From: Bacilli bacterium
Lineage (GTDB): Bacteria; Bacillota_I; Bacilli_A; RFN20; CAG-826
Reading direction: 5' to 3'
NCBI GenBank assembly: GCA_024680795.1
Contig: JAILBR010000033.1
Location: 1-56,299, forward strand
Length of the DNA: 56,299 nt
Under the pieces are notes generated by a model. It was not told where the DNA came from and did no database searches. It saw only the letters and a list, made by a program, of their open reading frames with translations. Below, piece by piece: positions 39,405-49,485 of this stretch. Position 1 is the first letter of the stretch. The number at the start of each line of letters is the position of its first letter. Position numbers and translations under genes: made by a program.

Positions 39405-40796
39405 ATGTTTTCAACATTTTTACAAGAAAATAGAGAAAAGTTAAAAGAACTCCTTTCTGAACTCCAAAAAGAATATAAATACGTATCAATTCTCGGTAGT
39501 GATGTCAAAACCATGAACTACATGGCTAACAAAATGGCTACTTCAATTGATGAAGGAAGAGATTCAGAAAGAGGTTTTGTTGTCAAAATGTCTAATGGCA
39601 AAGCATTTTTTGAATATTCATTTGATGTCTTAGAAGAAGATGTTAAAGACTTTGCTAAAAAGATTATCGAAAGTGTTAAACTTCAAGATCCTATCGAAGA
39701 AGTTAATACTGGATTAATTGAAGAAGAGCCACTTAAAAAAGACTTTGTTCGTGAAGGTGACTTAGATCAATTTAGTAATCAAGAATTATTAAAGAAGATG
39801 ATTGAGATTAAAGATGCCACTTTAGCGAAAGATGAACATATCGTTAATGCGATTACATTTTTAATGACTCTGGATGTTTCCAAACTATTTCTTTCTAAAA
39901 AGAAAGAGTTATCCCAAAACTACACTTGGGTTAATGGATTCATAATTGCTTATTACGTTGATGGGAGAATGGTTTCTGTTAGAGAAGGTGCTTATTCAAA
40001 TAAAATGAAGGACGTTTTAGATAAACTTCCTACATTAGTTGACGCTCTTATCGATAAAGCAAAGCACTTAGTTAATGCTAAACCAGTTGTTCCAGGTGTA
40101 TACGATGTTATTACCCATCCAAGCATTGCCGGTCTTATTGCTCACGAAGCGTTTGGCCATGGTGTTGAAATGGACCAATTCGTTAAAGATAGAGCCATCG
40201 CAAAAGGATACATTAATAAATACGTCGCTTCTCCATTAGTCAATATGAGAGATGGAGCTGCATCAGCGTTGTCTGTTGCGTCATATTTCTTTGATGATGA
40301 TGGTATTCTCGCGCACGATACATTAATAATTAAGGATGGCATTTTGCAAACAGGTATCTGTGATTTGGTCTCATCTAGAGAATTAGGAACTAATCCAACT
40401 GGAAACGGAAGAAGACAATCATACAAGAACAAGTCATATACCAGAATGACAAATACTTTCTTCTGCCCAGGCAAAGATAAATTAGAGGATATGATTAAGT
40501 CTGTCAAACACGGATATATGATCTTTGAAACAAATAATGGTATGGAAGATCCAAAAAACTGGGCAATCCAATGCGTAGCAGAATACGGTATTGAAATTGT
40601 TGATGGAAAATTAACAGAAAACTATGTCTCTCCAGTTGTCATGTCTGGTTATGTTCCTGATTTATTAAAATCTATTTCTATGGTTAGTGATGACTTTATG
40701 GTTATTGGTGCTGGCCAATGTGGAAAAGGATATAAAGAATGGGTTAGAGTCTCAGATGGTGGACCTGCTTTGAAAGCGAGGGTGAAATTATCATGA
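39405..40796 (+). CDS. tldD: TldD/PmbA family metallopeptidase, active-type subunit
   Basis: HEAFGHGVEMDQF (HExxxH motif); downstream paralogue overlaps. Confidence 0.88.
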   Translation: MFSTFLQENREKLKELLSELQKEYKYVSILGSDVKTMNYMANKMATSIDEGRDSERGFVVKMSNGKAFFEYSFDVLEEDVKDFAKKIIESVKLQDPIEEVNTGLIEEEPLKKDFVREGDLDQFSNQELLKKMIEIKDATLAKDEHIVNAITFLMTLDVSKLFLSKKKELSQNYTWVNGFIIAYYVDGRMVSVREGAYSNKMKDVLDKLPTLVDALIDKAKHLVNAKPVVPGVYDVITHPSIAGLIAHEAFGHGVEMDQFVKDRAIAKGYINKYVASPLVNMRDGAASALSVASYFFDDDGILAHDTLIIKDGILQTGICDLVSSRELGTNPTGNGRRQSYKNKSYTRMTNTFFCPGKDKLEDMIKSVKHGYMIFETNNGMEDPKNWAIQCVAEYGIEIVDGKLTENYVSPVVMSGYVPDLLKSISMVSDDFMVIGAGQCGKGYKEWVRVSDGGPALKARVKLS

Positions 40797-42052
40797 TGAA
40801 GAGAATCGAAAAAATCTTAAAGAACAAAGAACTTGATGGATATGTCATCAGAGAATCCAAGAAAGAAATTTATCAACTATACTTCGTCAAAGACAAAGTT
40901 GAAACCGCAAGAAGTGGAAAGTTTGTAGATACATTCGTAACCATCTATGTTAAGCATGATGAGAAACTTGGAGATGCGACTTTTCAAATATATCAATCAA
41001 GCACAGAAAACGAAATAAGCCAAGCAATTGATAATGCTAGAAATAATGCATTAAGCGTCTTCAATCCACCTTATGATTTAGTGAAAAAAGAGACTTTTGC
41101 TGGAGAAAATGAAGAAAAATCATTAAAAAACATGGCGGATGAAATTGCTAACGCCATCTTCTCTACCAAAGCGAATGCAGGTGCAAAACTCAACGCTACA
41201 GAAATATTTGTTAATAAAATTGAGACTCATATTATCAACTCAAATGGTCTCGATAAAAAGAGCTATGCTTATAAGTGCATGATTGAAACAATCCCTACTT
41301 TCGATAAAGAAAATGAATCTGTGGAAATTTATGCTCAAACAAATTTCTCTGAATATACAAAAGAAGATATCAGTAACTACATTGCTCAAAAGTTGTTTGA
41401 AGTTGAAGCAAGAGCAAAGGCTGAAAAAATAGAACTTCCAGAAAAAATGGATGTTACATTAAGAGGTGAAGAAATCGAAAATATTCTTCAAGAATATATA
41501 CAGCAACTTAATTATTTCAATCTAGCAATGCATTCTAACGCAATCAATGTTGGAGATAATCTCCAAAATGGTAATGGTGATAAAATTACATTAACCATGA
41601 AGAATAAAATTGTTGGCTGTGCTGATAGTGCAGATTTTGATAGCGATGGTTCCTCATTTAAAGAAAAAGTCATTATTGAAAACGGTGTCGCCAAAGATCA
41701 ATTTGGTGGAAACAGATTTGCTCAATATGTCAATAAAGAGAATACTGGAGCCCTTCCACTTTGTGAAATCAATTGCGGTGATTTAACTAAAAATGAGTTG
41801 GAAAACGCAACATATCTCGAGTGTTTGCAGTTTTCAGGTATCCAATGTGACTTCCTTAACGACTATTTAGGTGGTGAAGTTAGACTTGCTATTTTGCATA
41901 AAGATGGTAAACAAATTCCAGTATGCGGATTTTCTATCTCTGGCAAATTGTCCGAATTAATGGGCGAAGTTAAACTATCAAAAGGCAGAGAAAAACTTCC
42001 TGGATACTCAGGACCTGCATTCATCTACCTCAAAGACTTGCAAGTATTATAA
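40793..42052 (+). CDS. TldD/PmbA family protein (TldE-like subunit)
   Basis: C-terminal LCEINCGDLTKNELEN...VCGFSISGKLSELMGEV; lacks HExxxH; stop/start overlap with tldD. Confidence 0.82.
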   Translation: MMKRIEKILKNKELDGYVIRESKKEIYQLYFVKDKVETARSGKFVDTFVTIYVKHDEKLGDATFQIYQSSTENEISQAIDNARNNALSVFNPPYDLVKKETFAGENEEKSLKNMADEIANAIFSTKANAGAKLNATEIFVNKIETHIINSNGLDKKSYAYKCMIETIPTFDKENESVEIYAQTNFSEYTKEDISNYIAQKLFEVEARAKAEKIELPEKMDVTLRGEEIENILQEYIQQLNYFNLAMHSNAINVGDNLQNGNGDKITLTMKNKIVGCADSADFDSDGSSFKEKVIIENGVAKDQFGGNRFAQYVNKENTGALPLCEINCGDLTKNELENATYLECLQFSGIQCDFLNDYLGGEVRLAILHKDGKQIPVCGFSISGKLSELMGEVKLSKGREKLPGYSGPAFIYLKDLQVL

Positions 42053-42057
42053 TCTAT

Positions 42058-42084
42058 AGGCAGTTTCAATACTGCCTTTTTTAA
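42058..42084 (+). terminator. Terminator after tldE-like gene
   Basis: AGGCAGT-TTCAAT-ACTGCCTTTTTT. Confidence 0.8.
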
Positions 42085-42111
42085 TGTTCTCTTTTGCGAT
42101 AAACTACCTAT

Positions 42112-42891
42112 ATGATTGATGGACATATTCATATTGAAAACCAGCCTTACACTTTAGAACTTATTGATAAAATGGTTGAGGTGGCTCTAGAAAAGAAAAT
42201 AGACGAATTATATATTCTTGATCACACTCACAAATTCAGAGAATTTGATAAGATGTATTTAGAGTGTCTAAAGGAAGAAAAAACTATTCAAAATTATCAA
42301 AAGAAAATAGACAAACAAGTGTCGATTTATGAGTATGTAGATTTTGTTAGAGAAGTAAATAAACAGCAATATCCGATTAAACTTCATTTTGGTTTAGAGG
42401 TTTGCTATTTCCATGGCCAATTAGATTTTGTGAAAAACGTTTTGGATTCTTTGAAACCATTTGCTTTTGATTTCTTGATTGGCTCTATCCATCATGTTTA
42501 TGGCGCGGCAGTTGATTTAAACGAAGACATAATTAGAAAATTTGATATTGATGAATACTATAGACAATACTATGAACTAACCGAAGAAATGATAAAGAGC
42601 CGTTTCTTTACTTTCATCGGGCATCCTGATTTAATTAAGATTTTTCATATCTTCCCTTCCTTCGATTTAACCGCGATTTATCACCATTTAGCGAACTCCC
42701 TACAAGTTTACGGGCAAGAAACTGAAAATAATTCGGGATTAATTAGGCATGGTTTTCCTTATCCAGGACTATCTCCAAAATTACTTCAAATATTTAAAGA
42801 GCATCACGTTAAATTTCATAAATCAAGTGATGCTCATCAGTATCAAGATATCGGCAGAGTATTTGACGAAATAGAAGAAAATTATAACTGA
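42112..42891 (+). CDS. PHP domain phosphoesterase (histidinol-phosphatase-like)
   Basis: MIDGHIHIENQPYTLELIDKMVEVALEKKIDELYILDHTHKF; SIHHVYG; GHPDLIK; KSSDAHQ. Confidence 0.85.
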   Translation: MIDGHIHIENQPYTLELIDKMVEVALEKKIDELYILDHTHKFREFDKMYLECLKEEKTIQNYQKKIDKQVSIYEYVDFVREVNKQQYPIKLHFGLEVCYFHGQLDFVKNVLDSLKPFAFDFLIGSIHHVYGAAVDLNEDIIRKFDIDEYYRQYYELTEEMIKSRFFTFIGHPDLIKIFHIFPSFDLTAIYHHLANSLQVYGQETENNSGLIRHGFPYPGLSPKLLQIFKEHHVKFHKSSDAHQYQDIGRVFDEIEENYN

Positions 42892-43376
42892 GATAGATAA
42901 TTATCTGATTCGTCTCTACTTTTGAAAATAATAAAATTGACGTTTGAATATTTATTTATTAGTGAATATATTAATAGCCTATCCGCTGATGAGTTGTTTT
43001 TCACAAATTCAACTAACTCTTCTGTGCTCTTATCATCTTCTTGCCAAGGCAAGTCTTCTCTTATGGTTCCTTTACGACTTCTGATTTCTGATATGCAGAA
43101 GTCTAAATCTAAATCAAAATAGAATACTGTGTCAGAATGATTAATTCTTTCTTCTAGAGTGCCAGAATAATTGCCGTCTAAGATAAAAGAGTCTAGGCCA
43201 TATACTTCGCTTGCTAATTTTTCTCGTAATTCATCTCTAGTAATATGTGTTTTATCACTTCTCCAAAAGAGTTGATCCATATAAAAAAGTTTAATGTCCA
43301 ACTTATCACTGAGTCTTTTGGCAAAATACGATTTGCCACTTCCTGAACAGCCTATAATTAATATCTTTTTCATCTT
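42882..43376 (-). CDS. P-loop kinase / topology-modulation-like protein
   Basis: MKKILIIGCSGSGKSYFAKRLSDKLDIKLFYMDQLFWRSD; start trimmed. Confidence 0.82.
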   Translation of the reverse strand, partial: KMKKILIIGCSGSGKSYFAKRLSDKLDIKLFYMDQLFWRSDKTHITRDELREKLASEVYGLDSFILDGNYSGTLEERINHSDTVFYFDLDLDFCISEIRSRKGTIREDLPWQEDDKSTEELVEFVKNNSSADRLLIYSLINKYSNVNFIIFKSRDESDNYLSQL

Positions 43377-43441
43377 CATTATGTTATCAAAACAAGTTTT
43401 GAACTTGAATAATAATTTGATTAACTCTAAAATTTGTTCAT

Positions 43442-44173
43442 ATGGAAGTAAAAATAGATAAAACAAAAATATTAAAAAAGTGTGAAATACTTGCTTTTGT
43501 TGACTATGTCAAATCACAGCTTTTCCCATCTTTATTGAAGTGCGAAGATAGTGAACTATGCTATTGCAAGGCTTGTGAGCATTACAAAAACAATATCGGC
43601 AAAAGACCAGAAGACGTATTAAACAAGCTTGATGAACTTGGTGAGATATTATTGCAAGACCTCAACTTTTTCTATGACAGCGATCCAGCATGTAACGGAA
43701 TAGAAGAAGTGGTTATGACATATCCAGGCTTTTTAGCTATTTTATATCACCGTATTGCTCATATCATCTATCAAAATGGCAATAAGATAGCGGCTAGAAT
43801 TATCTCTGAAGAAGCACATTACCTCACAGGCATTGATATTAATCCTGGTGCAAAAATTGGTTCTCCATTTTTTATCGACCATGGAACCGGAATTGTAATT
43901 GGCGAAACCGCAGTTATTGGTGATAGAGTTAAAATTTATCAAGGAGTTACCCTCGGCGCTCTTTCACTTAGCAAAGGTCATCAACTTCAGAATCAGAAAA
44001 GGCATCCAACTGTTGGCAATGATGTCACAATTTACTCAGGTGCTTCAATTTTAGGAGACATCCATATTGGTGACAATGTTGTTATTGGTTCAAACGTATT
44101 CTTAACTCAATCTGTCGAAGCAAATCATAAAGTTGTTTTATCAAAACCAGAGCTTATATTTATCAAAAAATAA
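43442..44173 (+). CDS. cysE: Serine O-acetyltransferase
   Basis: AHYLTGIDINPGAKIGSPFFIDHGTGIVIGETAVIGDRVKIYQGVTLGALSLSKG; hexapeptide repeats. Confidence 0.92.
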   Translation: MEVKIDKTKILKKCEILAFVDYVKSQLFPSLLKCEDSELCYCKACEHYKNNIGKRPEDVLNKLDELGEILLQDLNFFYDSDPACNGIEEVVMTYPGFLAILYHRIAHIIYQNGNKIAARIISEEAHYLTGIDINPGAKIGSPFFIDHGTGIVIGETAVIGDRVKIYQGVTLGALSLSKGHQLQNQKRHPTVGNDVTIYSGASILGDIHIGDNVVIGSNVFLTQSVEANHKVVLSKPELIFIKK

Positions 44174-44200
44174 AAAAAGTTGATATAAAAATATCAACAA
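44172..44200 (-). terminator. Terminator downstream of tRNA-Ala (minus strand)
   Basis: Minus strand GTTGATA-TTTTTA-TATCAACTTTTTTT. Confidence 0.7.
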
Positions 44201-44211
44201 TGTAATCATTC

Positions 44212-44287
44212 TGGTGGATCTTACCGGGATCGAACCGGCCACCTCTTCCATGCCATGGAAGCGCTCTTCCAAATGAGCTAAAGACCC
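44212..44287 (-). tRNA. tRNA-Ala(GGC)
   Basis: Minus strand gggtctttagctcatttggaagagcgcttccATGGCATggaag...aagatccacca; G3:U70 pair (alanine identity). Confidence 0.94.
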
Positions 44288-44511
44288 ATTGCCTAATGAT
44301 TTTAGTAAAATAAAATAAAAATATCAATATGTTGTTGAAAAATCATCCTTCTTTTGGTGTTGGACTCTCATATAATTATATAAATTTTGGGATTCTGCTA
44401 AAAAACTGCTAAAAATATTTAATGAAAAAAATATTGATTTAATCAAGCAAAATATAAATATTGTTATATTTCGCATTTGTGAAAATCGTATTTTTTTGAG
44501 ATAATATAGAC

Positions 44512-44994
44512 ATGTACAAGGTAAATGATAAGGTCATTCATGCCAGAGAAGGCTTGTCGACCATCATGAGTGTTACCGAAATGGCCGGCAACCAATATTT
44601 TGTAGTAAAGGCCGATCGTGGTGGTGGAGAAAGCATCTATGTCCCAGTCAATAACACTGGTTCTTTGATAAGGCCAATTATGGATTCTAAAGCCGCTGAT
44701 GAAGTTATCAATTATATGAAATCGGTGCAGGCTGAATTTATTTCTAATACCAAGCAAAGAAGAGATCAATACAAGAGAAGACTGTTATCTGGAAATGTAT
44801 ATGACTTAGCTTATTTATCAAGGCAGTTATATTTCTTCAATTATTATAATGAAAACGGCCAAGTCGTTAAACTTGGACCTACAGATATACAAATGCTAAT
44901 AAATGCAGAGACAATTCTTTATGATGAATTAGCGTTATCTTATCAAAAGTCTAGAGATAAAATTGAAGAATTTGTAATAGCAAAATTAAAATAA
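44512..44994 (+). CDS. CarD family transcriptional regulator
   Basis: MYKVNDKVIHAREGLSTIMSVTEMAGNQYFVVKADRGGGESIYVPVNN. Confidence 0.85.
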   Translation: MYKVNDKVIHAREGLSTIMSVTEMAGNQYFVVKADRGGGESIYVPVNNTGSLIRPIMDSKAADEVINYMKSVQAEFISNTKQRRDQYKRRLLSGNVYDLAYLSRQLYFFNYYNENGQVVKLGPTDIQMLINAETILYDELALSYQKSRDKIEEFVIAKLK

Positions 44995-45633
44995 TAAATC
45001 TAAAAGTTCATTAGGTGCGTCAATGTGTGGCACACTTTTATTTTGGAAAAATTCTTCCCCGCGATGGAAACCGTAATTAACCAAAATAAGGGGGATATGT
45101 GCGGTTTCAGCACTTAAAATGTCTACTTCTGAATCGCCAACATAGGTGACTTTTGCCTTGTCAATATTAAGAGTATTGATGACGTAATTGATCATCTCTG
45201 GGTTAGGTTTAGGCGAAAAATTCTTTCCCTCTCCTTGAATTAGATCGAAAACATTTGGGAAGAAATGTTCAACTATATTTACTGCTATTTCGTGTAGCTT
45301 ATTTGTGGCAACTGCTAAAAAGTAACCACGTTTTTTTAATTCTACAAGAGTATCTAACATTCCATTATATGGAATACTATAGTCCAAATAGTGTTCCTTA
45401 TAGTATAATCTGAAGTCATTAAAACATTTTAAATGCATCTCTTCGCTTGTTCCTTCTGGCAAACTTCTCCAAATGGTTTTTGCAATCCCATTACCGATTG
45501 CCTTAGCGGTGTGCTCAACACTTTTTTCTTCAAAACCATTCTTCCTTAATGCATAGTTTATACCCGCATTTAAGTCTTTTACGGTGTTGATTATGGTGCC
45601 GTCTAAATCAAAGATAACTAACTTTTTACTCAT
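44986..45633 (-). CDS. HAD family phosphatase (phosphoglycolate phosphatase-like)
   Basis: KLVIFDLDGTIINTVKDLNAGINYAL; VATNK; YVGDSEVDILSAE. Confidence 0.88.
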   Translation of the reverse strand: MSKKLVIFDLDGTIINTVKDLNAGINYALRKNGFEEKSVEHTAKAIGNGIAKTIWRSLPEGTSEEMHLKCFNDFRLYYKEHYLDYSIPYNGMLDTLVELKKRGYFLAVATNKLHEIAVNIVEHFFPNVFDLIQGEGKNFSPKPNPEMINYVINTLNIDKAKVTYVGDSEVDILSAETAHIPLILVNYGFHRGEEFFQNKSVPHIDAPNELLDLLF

Positions 45634-45753
45634 GTGACGATTATAAAATATAAATATATTTTTTTCAATTACGCCGATGAACCACGCGTATTTTTATTTA
45701 TCAAATATTTTGATAATGAAATTTTTGTAGTTTATAGTATAATTTTTATTCAA

Positions 45754-47811
45754 ATGGGTAAATTAAAATTTACATTTACGAATATATTGCTGTTGCTTGG
45801 AGTGATTGTTTCAGCCCTTTTGCTCGAGAACGTTGGATTCTTAACTCATAACCCAACTGGACCTTTAAGCGACAAATATTTTTACATGCTTTTATCAGTG
45901 GGGTTACTTGCTTATCTTGCTTTGTTTTTCTTTGAGCATAAGATGAATAAAACTGGTGTTGATTTTTTCCTAGCTGGACTATTAGGCGTGTTTTTGGCTG
46001 GTGGGCTCGTTGCTATTTGGACATTCAAGGGCATGAGTTTTACTCACCCCGATTCGACTATTACAATCTTGTCTTATACGTTTAATGAAAAACTAAGATT
46101 ATCTTTTGCCTTTGGAATGTTTATTCTTGCATTATATTCACTATTATTTATCTTCTCCAAAAATATGGTTACTGGTAGAAGCTTAATTTGGGTTTATATA
46201 ATCTTAGTTCTAGTTGGATATATATCCATTGTTTATTCACTTTTTACAGAAATCACAGCTTACGCTAATTTGTTTAACGGTGAAAATATAGCGATATCAG
46301 TTAAATCTTTCTTCTGGAATTCTAATATGTTTGCCGGAAACCTTTTAATGGGTGTTTGTGCAGCCATGTTGATAAACGCCTATAAGAAAAATGTTTTCTC
46401 GGTTGTCTCAATTGTCACATTTATTATTTTCATTTTAATTACATGCTCATTGACATCGATCATTATTGCGACGCTCATCGGCTTGACATACTTCATTATC
46501 GACATTATTCATATGAATAAAAAACATCCAATCGGAAGTATTGTTTATCTCATTGTTTTTATGTCGATTATTGTTACACTTGTGTGTTTATTCGCCTATG
46601 CCCTTGATGGCAACATGGGTTTCTTCTCATATTTTTGTATAAGAATCTTTAAAGAAGTGCAAAACACTAACTACGCTACATTCTCTAGCAGGATTGCGAT
46701 ATGGAATGGAGCAGCAGATTTATTAAGACAAGACAATCTTAAATTATTCTTTGGCTATGGATTTGGAATCAGCAAAGATGTTATCAGCGAGTGGGGTAGT
46801 GGAACAATAAAGTCAACCCATAATGGTGCTGTTCAAATCTTCTTTAACTTCGGCATCACTGGATTAGTGATTTACGGTCTATTTTTATTCTATTTCTTCT
46901 ATTCCATCGCTAGAGTATTTAAAAATAACAAATATTCCTCGCTTATGTTTATATTATCAGGTATATCCTTATTAGGATATTCAATTGGGGAAAGTGTTAT
47001 CTTCTTTAACAGCAATGCCCAAGGACTTCTTGTCGGAACGCTTTTCTATTTACCTGCGATAATGAAATACAAGCATCAAAAGAGAAATGGTGCGATAGTG
47101 AGCATTAAATCTACTCCATATTCATGGAAAACAATGGATGATAAACTCGTTGTAAAAACAGTGGCGATTGTCATTATCTCTTTAGCATGTACTTTGATTC
47201 CATTATTATTCCTCGATTCTTTAAAGGGCAGACAGCCACTTTATAATATGCTCCTGACGGTCATAATCTCTTTAGGGGTTTTATGGCTGCTGTTCCCATA
47301 TATCGTTTACTTATGGCATTCCGAAACTGCGCTAAAACATTTCCGAATTAGAGCGCTTGTTAATATGCTTATCATGGCGGCCGCAATGGGTGTTGTTGTG
47401 TGCTTCTATTTGTTATTTAGAAGAGACCTTCATTTCTCATATATGTACCTCATTCCAATCGCAACAGCAGTCATCTGTTTAATTGAAATAATTTACTATT
47501 CTATCGTCAAAAAGCCATCATTTAAGGCATATTTGTCAACTTTTGTTGCCTTATTTAAGACTTCAATTGTCGGCGTTGTTGTCTCTTTAGCAACAAGTTT
47601 ATTAATATTCCATTTCTATCAAGATCAATTTGATCCCGGCATGTTGAAATACATAATTATATGCGTGTTTAATATGCTTGTTTTCTATGCGTTCTCATTC
47701 GTCATTATGTTTAAAGATATGCGCTCAATCATTACGTATATTGATGCAAGAGTTATTAATTACCTCCATAGGACAGTTTTGAAAGATGAATTTGAAGAAA
47801 GAGGTAACTAG
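45754..47811 (+). CDS. Polytopic membrane protein with O-antigen ligase (Wzy_C-like) domain
   Basis: ~685 aa, many TM helices; FFGYGFGI...STHNGAVQIFFNFGITGLVIYG; start trimmed to MGKLKF. Confidence 0.75.
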   Translation: MGKLKFTFTNILLLLGVIVSALLLENVGFLTHNPTGPLSDKYFYMLLSVGLLAYLALFFFEHKMNKTGVDFFLAGLLGVFLAGGLVAIWTFKGMSFTHPDSTITILSYTFNEKLRLSFAFGMFILALYSLLFIFSKNMVTGRSLIWVYIILVLVGYISIVYSLFTEITAYANLFNGENIAISVKSFFWNSNMFAGNLLMGVCAAMLINAYKKNVFSVVSIVTFIIFILITCSLTSIIIATLIGLTYFIIDIIHMNKKHPIGSIVYLIVFMSIIVTLVCLFAYALDGNMGFFSYFCIRIFKEVQNTNYATFSSRIAIWNGAADLLRQDNLKLFFGYGFGISKDVISEWGSGTIKSTHNGAVQIFFNFGITGLVIYGLFLFYFFYSIARVFKNNKYSSLMFILSGISLLGYSIGESVIFFNSNAQGLLVGTLFYLPAIMKYKHQKRNGAIVSIKSTPYSWKTMDDKLVVKTVAIVIISLACTLIPLLFLDSLKGRQPLYNMLLTVIISLGVLWLLFPYIVYLWHSETALKHFRIRALVNMLIMAAAMGVVVCFYLLFRRDLHFSYMYLIPIATAVICLIEIIYYSIVKKPSFKAYLSTFVALFKTSIVGVVVSLATSLLIFHFYQDQFDPGMLKYIIICVFNMLVFYAFSFVIMFKDMRSIITYIDARVINYLHRTVLKDEFEERGN

Positions 47812-47813
47812 TG

Positions 47814-48260
47814 ATGGAAAAGCGTATCAAAATTATTTCCTCAAATAAAAAAGCTAGTTATAACTATTTCCTTAGCGAATTCATGGAAGCGGGTATTGAA
47901 CTAAAAGGAACTGAGATTAAGTCTTTAAGGGTTAATGGCGCCACAATTAATGATAGTTATATCGTGGTCAGGGATGGCCAAGCTGAGATAATCAATATGT
48001 ACATTAAGCCATATGACCATGGCAATATTTTTAACCATGAGCCAACGAGAAATAGACGCCTTTTATTACATAAAAGAGAGATTAGATTTATCGACATGAA
48101 AATACGTGCAGGCGGTTTTACTGTGGTTCCAACTAAAATCTATTTTTCTCATGGCAAGGCAAAATTAGAAATCGCTTTAGCGAAAGGTAAAAAGCTATAC
48201 GATAAGCGCGAAACAGAAAAGCGAAGAGATATCGAAAGAAGCTTTGATAAGGATTACTAA
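47814..48260 (+). CDS. smpB: SsrA-binding protein SmpB
   Basis: MEAGIELKGTEIKSLRVNGATINDSYIVV; EPTRNRRLLLHKREI; ALAKGKKLYDKRE. Confidence 0.96.
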   Translation: MEKRIKIISSNKKASYNYFLSEFMEAGIELKGTEIKSLRVNGATINDSYIVVRDGQAEIINMYIKPYDHGNIFNHEPTRNRRLLLHKREIRFIDMKIRAGGFTVVPTKIYFSHGKAKLEIALAKGKKLYDKRETEKRRDIERSFDKDY

Positions 48261-48261
48261 C

Positions 48262-49485
48262 ATGGATGTCATTTCATATATTAACTCTAAAAATAGAAAT
48301 GATTATCAAAGGGACAATTTTGATAATTTTTTGCGCAAAATTAAATTTGAATATAGCATACCTTCCATCCATATAACTGGAACAAATGGAAAGGGTAGTG
48401 TTGCAACCTTTTTAAAGGATATTTATTTTGAAAATCATTACACGGTCGGCCTATTTACGTCTCCAGATGATTTTTTGGAGATGATAAAAATAGGTGATAA
48501 CTGTATCGATTTAGCGTATGTTGAGAAGGTTGTTGATGAGTATAAAAAGCTTTTCGAAAAATATGATTTGTCATCATTTGAAATTCAAACATTCATAGCC
48601 TTCAAGTGGTTTATGGATAATAAAGTTGACCTCGCTATTATTGAATGTGGCATGGGCGGAGAACTTGACGCCACGAATATCTTTACTCCTGTTCTATCTA
48701 TCATTACATCAATCAGCATTGAGCATTCTGATTTCTTGGGCGTGTCGCTAAGCGAAATTGCTTTACATAAGAGTGGAATTATAAAGGAAAATGTTCCTGT
48801 ACTTATTGGCGAATTAGAGGGAGACGCATTAACTGTTGTCGTTTCTAAGTCTAAAGAATGTAATAGCAGGCTAGTCACTGTTGACCATTATCATCATTTA
48901 GAAGTAGTGGATGATGGACAAACCTTCGACTATAGACCATATTATGGTCTTAAAATCTCTTCTAAAGCCGAATATCGCGTTATTGCGGCGTCTTTAGCAA
49001 TTGAAGCAACTAATATTCTAAAAGATAAATTCCCTGTCTCTGAAAGCGAATTAAAGGCCGGCTTATCAAAATCAAAACTAAAATGTAGATTCGAACATAT
49101 TGGATCTAATCCTTTAATCATTTTAGATGGCGCTCATAATCCACACGGAATCAATCAATTAAGAAAAGAAATAGACAAATTATACTCAGGCAAAAAGATT
49201 CATGTAGTCTTTGCTTCTTTTAGAGATAAGAATATCTCCTTGATGCTTCCGGAGATTGGTTTGATTGGCGATATTACTTTAACAACCTTTAATAATGGGC
49301 GTGCTAGAAGCGAAGACGAATATTTCTTATATTTAGAAGACTATAAATATGATAATGATTTTAAATCATTAATTGATAGATTAATCATAGAAAATCCAGA
49401 AGATGTTATCTTAGTGACAGGTTCTTTGACTTTTACTTATGAAGTCAGAAAATATTTAAAAGAGAAAGGGCTAGTAAATGATTAA
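48262..49485 (+). CDS. folC: Folylpolyglutamate synthase / dihydrofolate synthase
   Basis: IHITGTNGKGSVATFLKDIYFENHYTVGLFTSPD; IIECGMGGELDATN; ILDGAHNPHGINQL. Confidence 0.95.
   Translation: MDVISYINSKNRNDYQRDNFDNFLRKIKFEYSIPSIHITGTNGKGSVATFLKDIYFENHYTVGLFTSPDDFLEMIKIGDNCIDLAYVEKVVDEYKKLFEKYDLSSFEIQTFIAFKWFMDNKVDLAIIECGMGGELDATNIFTPVLSIITSISIEHSDFLGVSLSEIALHKSGIIKENVPVLIGELEGDALTVVVSKSKECNSRLVTVDHYHHLEVVDDGQTFDYRPYYGLKISSKAEYRVIAASLAIEATNILKDKFPVSESELKAGLSKSKLKCRFEHIGSNPLIILDGAHNPHGINQLRKEIDKLYSGKKIHVVFASFRDKNISLMLPEIGLIGDITLTTFNNGRARSEDEYFLYLEDYKYDNDFKSLIDRLIIENPEDVILVTGSLTFTYEVRKYLKEKGLVND

Noticed and set aside
44395-44425. Short direct repeat ctgctaaaaaactgctaaaaat near tRNA-Ala, considered as an integration att site
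   Set aside because: Does not match the tRNA 3' end and no integrase or mobile gene is nearby; simple AT-rich repeat.
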